A stretch of 64,000 nucleotides of DNA from Calothrix parasitica NIES-267. GTDB lineage: Bacteria; Cyanobacteriota; Cyanobacteriia; Cyanobacteriales; Nostocaceae. The notes under the pieces are model-generated. The model had not been told where the DNA came from. It searched no databases and saw nothing but the letters and a program-made list of their open reading frames with translations. Within the stretch, counting starts at the first letter, position 1, and each line of letters begins with the position of its first letter. This document shows, piece after piece, positions 9,467-18,704 of this stretch. Made by a program: the position numbers and the translations under genes. Where the stretch lies: assembly GCF_002368095.1 (NCBI RefSeq), contig NZ_AP018227.1:7456123-7520122 (forward strand), in the 5' to 3' direction.

Positions 9467-10558
9467 ATGATAACTTCTGATAAAAATTATTTAACCAAAA
9501 CTTTTTTAAATATTGCTAACAATATTCAAATAGAATCTAACTTTTGTATTGTTCACCCAGATTATAAACCTTTTAGTTTGCCACCTTTAATGGCAGAAAC
9601 CCTCGAAAAAAGCTCTACAGTACTACAAGATAAATATCTAAACTTACTACTAAGAAACTTTTTGTACGGGATTTATTACAATAACTCCTTACAAAGTGTA
9701 TTAGCTGCAAATATTACTAATCCCAACCTTTTATTACATCAAGATTTAGAAAATAATTGTGTATTTGAAATTGACTGGAAATTTTACAACCGCTTACACG
9801 AACATAATCACGGTACTGGTTATCTAGATAATCAATGGCGAGTTTTGCGACAAGAACCCGATGGAAGTTTGGCTGTAACTAAAAATGGTTTGACATTACA
9901 CATTGAAGAAAATTATTTAGAACCAGCCGCATTATCCAGCAGGGTAGATGATTTAATTGCTATCCGACTACCGAAAAATCGTTTAAACAACGGCTTTTAT
10001 TTAGCGGTAAGTAACTCAGGTAAACAGCAACAGAACGATATACAAAATACCTGGAGCGATTTAGAGGATACAAGTATCTTTTTCAACATAAATTATCAAG
10101 GTGCTATAGCCTTAATGGATAGTTTAACCAAAAAATTAAATGCGGCTGAAATACCGTTCACATTTCAAGTTCCCCATCATCCTCTAGGTTGCGATCGCCA
10201 TGATTCGGGGATACTTAATTTTCACAGACAAAACTATCGAGCTATACAAGAATTGCTTAAAGATATTTACGCAGAGCATCAAGCTTATTTTCAGCCAGAA
10301 ACACCATTATTTACCAAATATTTAGCACCGGGATTAAGCTTAGCAGAACAACCTCTAGAAAAACCCCTCAACAAACAGAGCTTCGGTGTAAATCGCTGTC
10401 AAATTATCTCAAATGCATTATTTGAAGCTTGGGAAAAAGGAATTGATTCTCCCGAGGAAAAGGTAAATATTATTTATCAACACTTTAAATGGAAGTCAGT
10501 TGATTTAGAACGTCCTTATATTAATTCTGACTCCGAGGATATTTATGATTGGTCATGA
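9467..10558 (+). CDS. HopA1-family protein (putative phospho-Ser/Thr lyase partner)
   Basis: The first in-frame ATG at 9380 adds an unlikely hydrophobic leader, so the ATG at 9467 (MITSDKNYL) is preferred, giving 363 residues. Family features: HNHGTGYLDNQWRVL, the central region FQVPHHPLGCDRHDSGILNF, then FTKYLAPGLSLAEQP and SFGVNRCQIISNAL near the C terminus. HopA1 domains were first known as a type III effector family and recur in RiPP pathways as lyases that eliminate phosphate from Ser/Thr. The gene lies 134 bases after the APH kinase, suggesting joint action. Function here is inferred from this pairing only. Confidence 0.75.
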   Translation: MITSDKNYLTKTFLNIANNIQIESNFCIVHPDYKPFSLPPLMAETLEKSSTVLQDKYLNLLLRNFLYGIYYNNSLQSVLAANITNPNLLLHQDLENNCVFEIDWKFYNRLHEHNHGTGYLDNQWRVLRQEPDGSLAVTKNGLTLHIEENYLEPAALSSRVDDLIAIRLPKNRLNNGFYLAVSNSGKQQQNDIQNTWSDLEDTSIFFNINYQGAIALMDSLTKKLNAAEIPFTFQVPHHPLGCDRHDSGILNFHRQNYRAIQELLKDIYAEHQAYFQPETPLFTKYLAPGLSLAEQPLEKPLNKQSFGVNRCQIISNALFEAWEKGIDSPEEKVNIIYQHFKWKSVDLERPYINSDSEDIYDWS

Positions 10559-10599
10559 GAAGATGAGAGGGGGAGAGGGGGAGATGGGGAGATGAGGAG

Positions 10600-10745
10600 A
10601 TGGTAAGCCACCCCCGTGCCGAGGTTCCCTCGGTTGAGGGGAGTGGCGCAACCCGTAGGGGGAGAGGGGGAGATGGTAAGCCACCCCCGTGCCGAGGTTC
10701 CCTCGGTTGAGGGGAGTGGCGCAACCCGTAGGGGGAGATGGGGAG
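10600..10745. repeat. Two-copy 73-base tandem repeat plus GGGAGATG repeats
   Basis: Two nearly exact copies with a period of 73 bases (first TGGTAAG at 10601, second at 10674). Each contains CGAGGTTCCCTCGGTTGAGG with a CCGAGG/CCTCGG palindrome, bounded by runs of GGGGAGAT. The block lies between the HopA1 gene and the thioesterase. It opens long but spurious minus-strand frames. Confidence 0.85.
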
Positions 10746-10823
10746 ATGGGGAGATGGGGAGACAAGGAGACAATAAGAAATAAATACCTTTGACCTTTGA
10801 CCTCTAACCTTTAACCTTCTTCC

Positions 10824-11225
10824 ATGTCTTTTAAATACAATCGCACGATTCGCTTTCAAGATACCGATGCTGCTGGTGTCGTTTATTTCGCGAATGTTTT
10901 ATCTATATGTCATGAAGCTTATGAAGCATCTTTAGAATCATTAGGAATCGATATTAAACAATTTTTTACAAATCCATCTACAGCTTTTCCCATCATTCAT
11001 GCTGATGTGGATTTTATGCGTCCGATGTATTGTGGTGATAAATTATTTGTTGATTTGACTCCTTTACGAATCCGTAGCGAGCAGTTTGAAATAGATTATC
11101 AAATTTATGTCAATGAAAAATTAGCTGCGAAAGCAATGACTCGTCATGTTTGTATTGATGCAACAAGCAGAAAAAAAATTGCATTGTCGGCAGAAATCGT
11201 TAAGTGTTTGGAAAGATTACGTTAG
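10824..11225 (+). CDS. 1,4-dihydroxy-2-naphthoyl-CoA thioesterase (hotdog fold)
   Basis: A 133-residue 4HBT-type hotdog thioesterase. The active-site loop [13 protein letters not shown] carries the catalytic Asp15; length and the [10 protein letters not shown] segment fit the cyanobacterial enzyme (Slr0204 type) that releases DHNA from DHNA-CoA. It lies tail-to-tail with menE, so it belongs to the phylloquinone gene group although on the opposite strand. Other acyl-CoA substrates cannot be excluded by sequence alone, but context supports the DHNA role. Confidence 0.88.
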   Translation: MSFKYNRTIRFQDTDAAGVVYFANVLSICHEAYEASLESLGIDIKQFFTNPSTAFPIIHADVDFMRPMYCGDKLFVDLTPLRIRSEQFEIDYQIYVNEKLAAKAMTRHVCIDATSRKKIALSAEIVKCLERLR

Positions 11226-11235
11226 CAGGTAGACC

Positions 11236-12765
11236 TTACTTCCTTCCCCTCTCCTTAATAGGTCGAGGGGTGTCCGTAGGACGGGGTGAGGTTTCGGAAT
11301 TTGTGGGTAATTCTATATATTCAACAGCAATTTTATAAACCATTTGACGATTGATTTTACCTTGAGCATTACGAGGTAATGAATCAACAGAAATCCAAAC
11401 TTTAGGAATCTTATAATTGGTCAATTTATCTTTTAACAAGTCTTGAATTTGTTGATTTTTAATTTTTTTATTTAAAATACCTGAGTCATTTACAACATAA
11501 ATCGCTGTTACAACTTGTCCCCAATGTTTATCTTCTAAACCAATTACACAAACATCAGCGACTATTCCTGTTGCTCTAATTGCAGCTTCAACTTCTAAGG
11601 GATAAACATTTTCTCCACCAGTAATTATTTTGTCGCTATTTCTTCCAACAATATTCAAATAACCTTGTGCATCGAGAAAAGCTAAATCATCTATTTGTAG
11701 ACTATTTTGTATTTTTCCCCCAAGGGGATAATAGCCAAGAGCTAAGGATTCAGCTTTAATACTAATACGTCCAATTTGATTGCTCTTTAAATTTTCCTGA
11801 TTTTCGCTGCGAATCTGTACAGATGCATGAGGAAGGATTTGACCGCAACCGACTTTACCTTTGAGGAAATCATCGGGTTTCATAGTCGCAATTTGAGAAG
11901 CGGTTTCTGTCATTCCGTAGGTAGGAGCTAATCTTATATGATGAAACCTAGCTTTTTGCAATAATTCATCCCAAGCAGGACCACCTCCTAAAAGTACCGT
12001 TTGAAATTTACTAAGCCATTGAGTTAAATCTGATTGTTGTAATAAAAGCTCTAATTGAGTAGGAACTAAAGAGATAAAGAAATCAAGGTCATCTACAATA
12101 TTTGCAATATTATTTAAAAAGCTATTAATACTATTAATACCTATTTGACTTGATTTGACTAACTTAAAAGGCAAATTTACTAACTTTCCACCAGTCATCA
12201 AACAGCGCAGAAACTGCATTAAACCGCTAACATGATATAGCGGTAATACACAGAAAGAATTGATTTTATCTGTTTCAAAATATTGCTGAAATCCTCTTAC
12301 CGAAGCCGTCAAAGTATCCCAGGAATGAACAGCAAATTTTATTTTTCCCGATGACCCACCTGTGGGAATCATTATGTGTGGGGATTGGTGATTGGTAATT
12401 GGTAATTGGTAATTGGTAATATTAATATTATTAGAAGTAGCAAAAAAGCAAGATGCTTTTACTTGTTGATTTTTTATTCCCCAGATAATATCTGGCTTGA
12501 CTAAATCCAATATTTGCAGCCATTCTTGTTGTTTCCAATCGGGATTACATAAAAAGACAGAACAGTTTGCTTTACAAGCAGCAATAAAACCAGCTAAAAA
12601 ATATACTGGTTGACGCTCGTTTAAAATAATTTTGGGTGGATAAGAATATTTCTTTCTAAATCTAATAATTTCTAAATCAAATTGTTCGATTAACTTACTT
12701 AGTAAATAACTATCTTCGCAAACCAAACAGTTATTATTTACGAAATACTTGAAGCTTCCTTCCAT
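11236..12765 (-). CDS. menE: o-Succinylbenzoate-CoA ligase
   Basis: Adenylate-forming enzyme activating o-succinylbenzoate in phylloquinone synthesis. Motifs: PTGGSSGKIKFAVHS (P-loop, A3), APTYGMTETAS (A5), NIVGRNSDKIITGGENVYP (A7-A8) and the catalytic Lys in LPRNAQGKINR near the C terminus. It overlaps menC by 28 bases, so both are co-transcribed. Two oddities: a heptameric TTGGTAA repeat (12380-12421) encodes an in-frame insert NITNYQLPITNHQSPH just before the P-loop, and the last ~20 residues (ETSPRPTDTPRPIKERGRK) come from a repeat of the CCCCTCTCC type. Length is somewhat above the usual ~460-490 residues for this reason. Confidence 0.93.
   Translation of the reverse strand: MEGSFKYFVNNNCLVCEDSYLLSKLIEQFDLEIIRFRKKYSYPPKIILNERQPVYFLAGFIAACKANCSVFLCNPDWKQQEWLQILDLVKPDIIWGIKNQQVKASCFFATSNNINITNYQLPITNHQSPHIMIPTGGSSGKIKFAVHSWDTLTASVRGFQQYFETDKINSFCVLPLYHVSGLMQFLRCLMTGGKLVNLPFKLVKSSQIGINSINSFLNNIANIVDDLDFFISLVPTQLELLLQQSDLTQWLSKFQTVLLGGGPAWDELLQKARFHHIRLAPTYGMTETASQIATMKPDDFLKGKVGCGQILPHASVQIRSENQENLKSNQIGRISIKAESLALGYYPLGGKIQNSLQIDDLAFLDAQGYLNIVGRNSDKIITGGENVYPLEVEAAIRATGIVADVCVIGLEDKHWGQVVTAIYVVNDSGILNKKIKNQQIQDLLKDKLTNYKIPKVWISVDSLPRNAQGKINRQMVYKIAVEYIELPTNSETSPRPTDTPRPIKERGRK
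12380..12421. repeat. Heptamer TTGGTAA tandem repeat inside menE
   Basis: About five copies of TTGGTAA (with one TTGGTGA) lie inside the menE reading frame. As 42 bases is divisible by three, the frame is kept. The same heptamer forms arrays at 17070-17105 and 24868-24940. Confidence 0.9.
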
Positions 12766-13832
12766 AAATTATCCAAACAAATTTGCTCATCTTCTGCAAA
12801 ATAATGATTTACACCAAAACCAACCGCTCTTTCTTGTTGAGATAATTCAGTAGCTAATGATAAAGCAGCCTCTCTACCAATACTGGTTTCAAAAACAGAT
12901 GAAAATACACTATCAATGTTATGAGTAAGGCAAAATTGGCGTAAACGTGATGGGGAGCCAATGATACCGGCTTTGATAACAAAAATTCCTCGCCAACCTT
13001 GTTCATAACAGCTTTGAAGTTGTTGGAGTGTGGCTACAGATTCATCTAAAGCTATTTTTGTGGTGTAGCTACGACTTAATTCCAACATTTCTGAGAACCG
13101 ATTGACCGAGAGCGGTTGCTCTATAAATTCAATGGTTAAATCAATATCATCATTTTTATTGATATTATCGCATTTTTGCAGCCAAATCTCAGCTTCGTGA
13201 TAGCTTAAGCCACCATTCGCATCCAACCGCAGTTTGGTGAAAGCGGGTAGCTCTCCAGCTAGTAAATCAAAAATAAATGTTTCTTCAGCAACTGGATAAA
13301 CGCCAATTTTCCATTTAAAAGTATGAGAACCAATATCCCATACATTTCGCCATTGATGTAAAGCAGCTTTTCCAGCAGGTAATAAAACGCTTTTATTAAA
13401 ACTAGAAGACGTACTAGCAATATTGTCTTCACGATTGCGATATCGCGAACCGAACTTCTTAACCCGCTTACTTTTAAAGGAATGAGGTTGTACAGTTTCT
13501 TGGGTTACAGAAGAAACCTCTGAAGAAAAATTTTTTCTGAGCATTTTCAGTGCTGATTCAAAACCAAACTGACAAGCAGGTAATTCATCAGAAATCGAGA
13601 AAACAGTCTTATCAGTTATAACTAGCGGTAATTTGCGACAAAATGAAACCGCTTGTTCCACAGTCTCGGAACCAAACCAACTAATCGGAGCAATTTCTCC
13701 CCATCCGACTTTCCCAGTTTCATCAGTCAGACGAAGAATAACACCATTCCGATTTTCCCAAATACCGTGAAATGTATTCAAGGGAGTCGCGAACTTCCGA
13801 CAATAAGGACGAAATTCAAATTTATAAAACAC
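12738..13832 (-). CDS. menC: o-Succinylbenzoate synthase
   Basis: Enolase-superfamily enzyme dehydrating SHCHC to o-succinylbenzoate. Visible catalytic and metal residues: TFKWKIG (the KxK pair), LDANGGLS (Asp), EFIEQPL (Glu), ALDES (Asp) and IKAG (Lys). At 364 residues it is longer than the usual ~320. The extra length sits between about residues 110 and 150, a Ser/Lys/Arg-rich low-complexity stretch (SSEVSSVTQE through NIASTSSSFN) before the first catalytic motif. It is the first gene of the overlapping menC-menE unit. Confidence 0.92.
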   Translation of the reverse strand: MFYKFEFRPYCRKFATPLNTFHGIWENRNGVILRLTDETGKVGWGEIAPISWFGSETVEQAVSFCRKLPLVITDKTVFSISDELPACQFGFESALKMLRKNFSSEVSSVTQETVQPHSFKSKRVKKFGSRYRNREDNIASTSSSFNKSVLLPAGKAALHQWRNVWDIGSHTFKWKIGVYPVAEETFIFDLLAGELPAFTKLRLDANGGLSYHEAEIWLQKCDNINKNDDIDLTIEFIEQPLSVNRFSEMLELSRSYTTKIALDESVATLQQLQSCYEQGWRGIFVIKAGIIGSPSRLRQFCLTHNIDSVFSSVFETSIGREAALSLATELSQQERAVGFGVNHYFAEDEQICLDNLWKEASSIS

Positions 13833-13849
13833 ATTAACAAAATTTTGGA

Positions 13850-14055
13850 TTTTAGATTTTGGATTTTGGATTAGGAGTTAGGAATTAGGAGTTAGAAGTT
13901 ATGAGTTAGTAATTGGAGCTAGGAGTAAGGAGTTATGAGTTAGAAGCTATGGAAATATTTGTAGTGGAAGCATCTTGCTACCTTGCTACTACCTTACTAC
14001 TCCTGACTCAATTGATAATTGATTACCAATTACCAACTACCAATTACCAATCCCC
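13850..14055. repeat. Mixed short tandem repeats between menC and menA
   Basis: Contains ATTTTGGATTTTAGATTTTGG, GGAGTTAGGAATTAGGAGTT and ACCAATTACCAA-type repeats, plus one member of the TGTAGTGGGAGC palindrome family at 13958-13983. No gene is visible in it. Confidence 0.75.
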
Positions 14056-14059
14056 AATT

Positions 14060-14956
14060 TCACAAAACAAACCCAATTCCTAACAGCAAACAACACCAAA
14101 ACTGAACTGCGATCGCAATGAATTTTGAGTTGCTGACTTTGAGAGGTTGGTTATAATTTTCTGCTACGTGGTTGCATAATTTAAAAGCAAAAGGCAAACT
14201 AAACCAGCTTAAAAGCGTCCAGTAAGGGAAAATTCCGCAGACTACAAATATTAATATAAATGCGTAAATAGTCCCGGTTGCTAAACTTAAAACCTGAGAG
14301 CCTCTCTCAGTTCCCAAACGTACTATCGGTGAAAGTTTACCTGCGGCTAAATCATCTTTGACTTGATGAAAGTGGGAGCAAAATAAGATTAAAGTCGTGG
14401 TGATACCGACTATTATTGAAGCGGCTAAACTCGTTAAAGACCAACTTTGAGTTTGGCTGTAATATCCTGCTGAAACTCCCAAAGGACCAAAAGCAAAAAA
14501 GCAAAGAATTTCTCCTAAACCTTTATATCCTAAACGAAAAGGAGGCCCTTGATAAAGGTATCCTAAGCCGCAGCAAAGCAAAATTATTCCAATTAAAGTT
14601 AGGTCTTTTTGCCACCAACTAATGAATAATATTCCTAACAATCCAAGACTTAGAAAGCAATTTCCCAACCAAAATATTAATTGTCTATTACCTGTCAAAT
14701 TTACTAAAGAATGACGCTTGTTAATATCAATTCCCGTATCGGAATCAAAAACATCATTACTCAAGTTTTCCCAGGCAAGAATCAATATTGCAGCAGCTAA
14801 AAAAGTAAAAAAAACTGCTGCATGAAGCACCCTTGTTTCTGCAAAAGCGACAGCCGTTCCTATCCAAATCGGCATAATTGCAACGCAGTACATCGGCGGT
14901 TTTATCGCCGCTATCCATAACTTAATGTTGGGATATAAAATCAGCTTTGTAGTCAT
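14060..14956 (-). CDS. menA: 1,4-Dihydroxy-2-naphthoate phytyltransferase
   Basis: A 298-residue UbiA-family prenyltransferase with about eight membrane helices. The first Asp-rich motif is ENLSNDVFDSDTGID; the second region HFHQVKDDLAAGKLSP supplies the second Asp pair. It joins the phytyl chain to DHNA, the step that makes demethylphylloquinone. It is divergent from menF with 305 bases between and is followed on the same strand by menC-menE across a 227-base repeat-filled gap. Confidence 0.92.
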   Translation of the reverse strand: MTTKLILYPNIKLWIAAIKPPMYCVAIMPIWIGTAVAFAETRVLHAAVFFTFLAAAILILAWENLSNDVFDSDTGIDINKRHSLVNLTGNRQLIFWLGNCFLSLGLLGILFISWWQKDLTLIGIILLCCGLGYLYQGPPFRLGYKGLGEILCFFAFGPLGVSAGYYSQTQSWSLTSLAASIIVGITTTLILFCSHFHQVKDDLAAGKLSPIVRLGTERGSQVLSLATGTIYAFILIFVVCGIFPYWTLLSWFSLPFAFKLCNHVAENYNQPLKVSNSKFIAIAVQFWCCLLLGIGFVL

Positions 14957-15261
14957 CAGTCGTAAGAAATTTAATTGCTAAATTTTCTATCGGCACAAAG
15001 CCGTAAGAGCAACCATAATAACCGCTATTTTTCCAGTTCTGCTACTTTGTTAAGCCTCTTGTAAAGCAAGGCTGTATTTAGAGCAAAAGCTCCTGTAAAA
15101 TCTACACTCGAAGCAGTTAAGCAGGTTTTTAACACCAATGTTAACAAGCCTCCTGTGCTAGCTAGAAAAACAGCGTCTGAATGTGCTACCTGTAGAAATA
15201 CGACCACGATTCATGATGCTTTAGGAAGAGAACTTCAAAAAAATTTACTATTTTTAGATCC
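14957..15261. other. Intergenic, divergent menA/menF control region
   Basis: Promoters of menA and menF must lie here. Frames of about 60 codons exist on both strands but lack convincing starts, Shine-Dalgarno sequences or recognisable products, so no gene is called. Confidence 0.5.
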
Positions 15262-16683
15262 ATGACAGTTTCACCATGTTCTGCCAAATTTTCTATATCT
15301 AATCAAGACCTATACCAATTCCTTGTAAAAAATAGAGCATATTGTGTTGAGAATAATTGTACAAAAATAGCTAGTATTGCTTTAGAAATTGACTCGGTTG
15401 ACCCTCTAGTTGTCTTCCAGAAACTTGCTATATCTAATCAGCTGAATTTCTACTGGGAAAACCCTAGCAAGCACGAAGCTATTGCTGCTATTGATGCTGC
15501 AAAAGAATTGAAAGTTGAAGGTAAAGAGCGTTTTTATAATGCGGAAAATTTTGTTAAATATAATCTCAGTCAAATTATTAATTTTTGTAATGTAAATCAT
15601 TTATTTGCAAAACCATTATTTTTTTGCAGCTTTAGTTTTTTTGATACAAATCTTCAAAAAAACTATCCCTTTTCTCCTGGTACAATTTTTTTACCCAAAT
15701 GGCAAATAGCTCGTAAAGACAAACGCTGTATATTAGTAGTAAATATTCTCATTAATAGGAACTTAAATATAGAAAATGCTTTACAAGAATTATGGCAAAA
15801 AATTACAGATATTAATAACCTAAAATATGATTTTGTCAGCTTAGATGATTCAAGACCCAAATTTATTAAAAAATCGATTACTAAATCCAGCAAATTTAAA
15901 CTATCAGTATTATCCGCTTTAGAAGATATTCGTAAAGGTCATTACAGCAAAATTGTTTTAGCGGATGCTCTAAAGATTCAATCAACCACTCCATTAGACT
16001 TATTCAAATCATTAAATAATCTACGACAGCTACATCCCAACTGCTGTATATTTTCCACCAGCAACGGTAGAGGACAAAACTTTATAGGTGCTTCTCCAGA
16101 AACATTAATCGCAATTCGCAATCAAAAACTAAGCACCGATGCTTTAGCTGGTAGCGCTGCTAGAGGTAAAACTACAGGGGAAGACGCTAAGAACGCTAAC
16201 CTTTTACTCAACAGTGAGAAAGAAAGACACGAACATTCCTTAGTAATTGATTTCATTACTCAAAAATTAATCGGTTTAGGTTTACTACCTCAAGTTTCAA
16301 CACCCAGGTTGAGACAGCTATCAAATATCCAGCACTTGTGGACACCAATTATTGCAAAAGCTCCTCACAACGTACATCCTTTACAAATAGTTGCTCATTT
16401 GCATCCTACACCCGCAATGGCAGGTGTATCACCCGAAGTTGCTTGCAAAGAAATTCGTCGTTATGAAAGCTTCGAGAGGGGATTATATGCAGCACCCTTG
16501 GGTTGGATAGATTCCGAAGGTAACTGTGAATTTGTCGTCGGAATTCGTTCTGCACTTATCGACAACTTAAGCAAATCATCGCTACTTTATGCAGGGGCTG
16601 GGATTGTACCCGGTTCCGACCCAGAAAAAGAATTTGCAGAAATTCAGCTAAAATTACAAGCTCTTTTGAAAGCATTAGCTTGA
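15262..16683 (+). CDS. menF: Isochorismate synthase
   Basis: Chorismate-binding enzyme, the first committed step to phylloquinone. The conserved C-terminal half shows KIVLADALKI, NFIGASPETL, LAGSAARGK, the HEHSLVIDFI motif, HPTPAMAGVSPEVA, and LYAAPLGWIDSEGNCEFVVGIRSALI, GAGIVPGSDPEKE. At 473 residues it has the usual length. It is divergent from menA. menD, menB and menH are not in this window. Confidence 0.93.
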   Translation: MTVSPCSAKFSISNQDLYQFLVKNRAYCVENNCTKIASIALEIDSVDPLVVFQKLAISNQLNFYWENPSKHEAIAAIDAAKELKVEGKERFYNAENFVKYNLSQIINFCNVNHLFAKPLFFCSFSFFDTNLQKNYPFSPGTIFLPKWQIARKDKRCILVVNILINRNLNIENALQELWQKITDINNLKYDFVSLDDSRPKFIKKSITKSSKFKLSVLSALEDIRKGHYSKIVLADALKIQSTTPLDLFKSLNNLRQLHPNCCIFSTSNGRGQNFIGASPETLIAIRNQKLSTDALAGSAARGKTTGEDAKNANLLLNSEKERHEHSLVIDFITQKLIGLGLLPQVSTPRLRQLSNIQHLWTPIIAKAPHNVHPLQIVAHLHPTPAMAGVSPEVACKEIRRYESFERGLYAAPLGWIDSEGNCEFVVGIRSALIDNLSKSSLLYAGAGIVPGSDPEKEFAEIQLKLQALLKALA

Positions 16684-17148
16684 ACAGGGAGCATAGCATC
16701 CCCATGAAGGCAAAAATAAAATTTGTAGTGGGAGCGTCTCGCTCCCTAGTAATTTTAACCCTGTTTCGCGTTGGCACCGTTGAAAAAATTTGGCTACGTC
16801 TCAAACATCTGTATTTTCGCCATCATACGCCGATATACTTATCTACATCTAGACTTTACCGTTAATTAATCTGACTTTGCCAAAGTGGCAACCTGCAAGA
16901 CTTTTTCTAAATTATTATTCAAATTAATAAGTCTACTTAGCTTAGTTCAGGGTGCTAAAAAAACTATCCAAAGTCTGTCAATCGAAAATATGCTCAAGGT
17001 GATGTTTGAAGCGGGAAGTAAGTGTAATTCTACTTATTTCTCGCCTTTTTCTTTGAGAATTTGGTAATGGGAATTTGGTAATGGGTAATTGGTAATTGGT
17101 AATTGGGAAAATTTTAAACCTTCGACCTTTGACCTTTGACCTTTGACC
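16684..17148. other. Intergenic region with palindrome and heptamer repeats
   Basis: Holds a TGTAGTGGGAGC palindrome (16725-16750), a TTGGTAA-type heptamer block (about 17060-17110) and a TTTGACC heptamer run (17125-17150) reaching the proA stop. Open frames of about 60 codons here run through repeat DNA and are not called. Confidence 0.65.
16725..16750. repeat. TGTAGTGGGAGC palindrome family member
   Basis: TGTAGTGGGAGCGTCTCGCT continuing CCCTAGT. Arms GGGAGC/GCTCCC enclose a five-base loop. Relatives with different arm bases occur at 13958, 34982, 52935 and 53034. Confidence 0.75.
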
Positions 17149-18456
17149 TTACAATAAATCTTTATGTAGAAACGGCTTCGCATTTTCACCGGTATAACTG
17201 CTTGCTACATGACCGTTACCTATCATTTTATATTTATAGGTCACTAAACCTTCTAAACCAACGGGTCCCCGAGGTGGTATTTGTTGGGTACTGATTCCGA
17301 CTTCCGCACCGAAACCGTAGCGAAAACCATCAGCGAAACGGGTGGAGCAATTATGATAAACTCCTGCTGCATCTACTAAGGATGAAAAATCTTCGGCTGC
17401 TTTGATATCTTCTGTAACAATTGCGTCGGTATGTTTGGAACCGTATTCGTTGATGTGAGTTATTGCTTCGGGTAACGAATCAACAACTTTGATTGACAAA
17501 ATTAAATCGCTGTATTCAGTTTCCCAATCTGCTTCTGTTGCTGGTACAACATTCGATAAAATTGATTGAGTTACTTCGTCTCCCCGCAATTCAACGTTTA
17601 ATTTTTGTAACGCTTCTGCGATTCTGGGTAGAAAAGTTGATGCGATATCTTGATGAATCAGCAATGTTTCAATTGCATTGCAAGCTGCTGGATAATGAGT
17701 TTTAGAATCAACTGCAATATTCACCGCTTTTTCAATATCTGCGGATTTATCAATATATAAATGACAGATTCCGTCAGCATGTCCCAGTACCGGAATTGAG
17801 GTATTTTGCTGGACAAATTTAACAAAGGAATTAGAACCCCTAGGGATAATCAAGTCTACATATTTATCTAGCTTCAGAAGCTCTAAAGTTTCTTCTCTAG
17901 TAGTTAGTAACTCTACGGTATCCGGGTCAACGGTGGTTTGAGATAATCCTCGTTTAATCGCTTTGACTATCGCTTCACAAGAACGAATAGCTTCTTTTCC
18001 ACCTTTGAGAATTACACCGTTACCTGATTTTATCGCCAGAGTTGCAATTTGAATTGCCGCTTCCGGACGTGCTTCAAAAATTATCCCTAAAACTCCTAAA
18101 GGACAACTCACTCGTTTGAGAATCAAGCCATTGTCTAACTTACGATGAATTTGAATGCTACCAACTGGGTCGGGAAGTTTACCAATATCTCTTACTCCGA
18201 CGATATTATCTCTCAATTTATGTTCATCTAACTGCAATCGCTTGTAAAGCGGCTTAGCAATTCCCTCGCTTTCAGCAGCTTCACAATCAGTAATATTCGC
18301 TCTTAATATTTCATCTTGTGCTGATTCCAGAGCAACAGCGATAGCTTCAATAGCTTCATTTTTCGCAGCAGTAGATAAAACAGCTAGTTTCATCGCTGCA
18401 AGTCGAGTTTGTTTCGCAGTCAGAATTAAATCGGAACTATAAGTGAGAACTGTCAT
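17149..18456 (-). CDS. proA: Gamma-glutamyl phosphate reductase
   Basis: A 435-residue member of the aldehyde dehydrogenase superfamily catalysing the second step of proline synthesis. Key segments: [14 protein letters not shown], the NADPH-binding ILKGGKEA, the catalytic Cys in [15 protein letters not shown], and [24 protein letters not shown] near the C terminus. Length is standard. It stands alone; proB is not adjacent. TTTGACC heptamers abut its stop codon. Confidence 0.95.
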   Translation of the reverse strand: MTVLTYSSDLILTAKQTRLAAMKLAVLSTAAKNEAIEAIAVALESAQDEILRANITDCEAAESEGIAKPLYKRLQLDEHKLRDNIVGVRDIGKLPDPVGSIQIHRKLDNGLILKRVSCPLGVLGIIFEARPEAAIQIATLAIKSGNGVILKGGKEAIRSCEAIVKAIKRGLSQTTVDPDTVELLTTREETLELLKLDKYVDLIIPRGSNSFVKFVQQNTSIPVLGHADGICHLYIDKSADIEKAVNIAVDSKTHYPAACNAIETLLIHQDIASTFLPRIAEALQKLNVELRGDEVTQSILSNVVPATEADWETEYSDLILSIKVVDSLPEAITHINEYGSKHTDAIVTEDIKAAEDFSSLVDAAGVYHNCSTRFADGFRYGFGAEVGISTQQIPPRGPVGLEGLVTYKYKMIGNGHVASSYTGENAKPFLHKDLL

Positions 18457-18580
18457 GGTAATGCTTAATGCCCAAAAACGCAGTCTTATCTTTTATCGTA
18501 ACTGCCAACGGGGAAGATTAATAATCGAGTCTCAAATACTGAAGCACCATAAGTTCTTATAATAGCCATTTAATTTCCAT

Positions 18581-18704
18581 TAAGTAAGTCGGCATAAATA
18601 AACGGAGCTATGTAACAAGATGTAAATTCCCCTTGAACCCTTGTCGCTACTTGCTACTTGCTACTTCCTAGTCTTAACTACGATTTTCAACGCCGACTTA
18701 CTTA
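18581..18704. mobile_element. MITE-like inverted-repeat element
   Basis: Perfect 13-base terminal inverted repeats TAAGTAAGTCGGC (18581-18593) and GCCGACTTACTTA (18692-18704) enclose about 98 bases that include TACTTGC tandem repeats. The right end contains the stop codon of the next gene. No transposase is encoded. Confidence 0.6.

Noticed and set aside
10521-10859. Long minus-strand frames rich in Pro/Ser/Leu
   Set aside because: They are translations of the GGGAGATG and 73-base tandem repeats and overlap the true thioesterase start.
15025-15207. 60-codon minus-strand frame between menA and menF
   Set aside because: No Shine-Dalgarno sequence or recognisable product; the opposite strand is equally open.
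16680-16865. 61-codon plus-strand frame after menF
   Set aside because: Runs through the TGTAGTGGGAGC palindrome and has no coding character.
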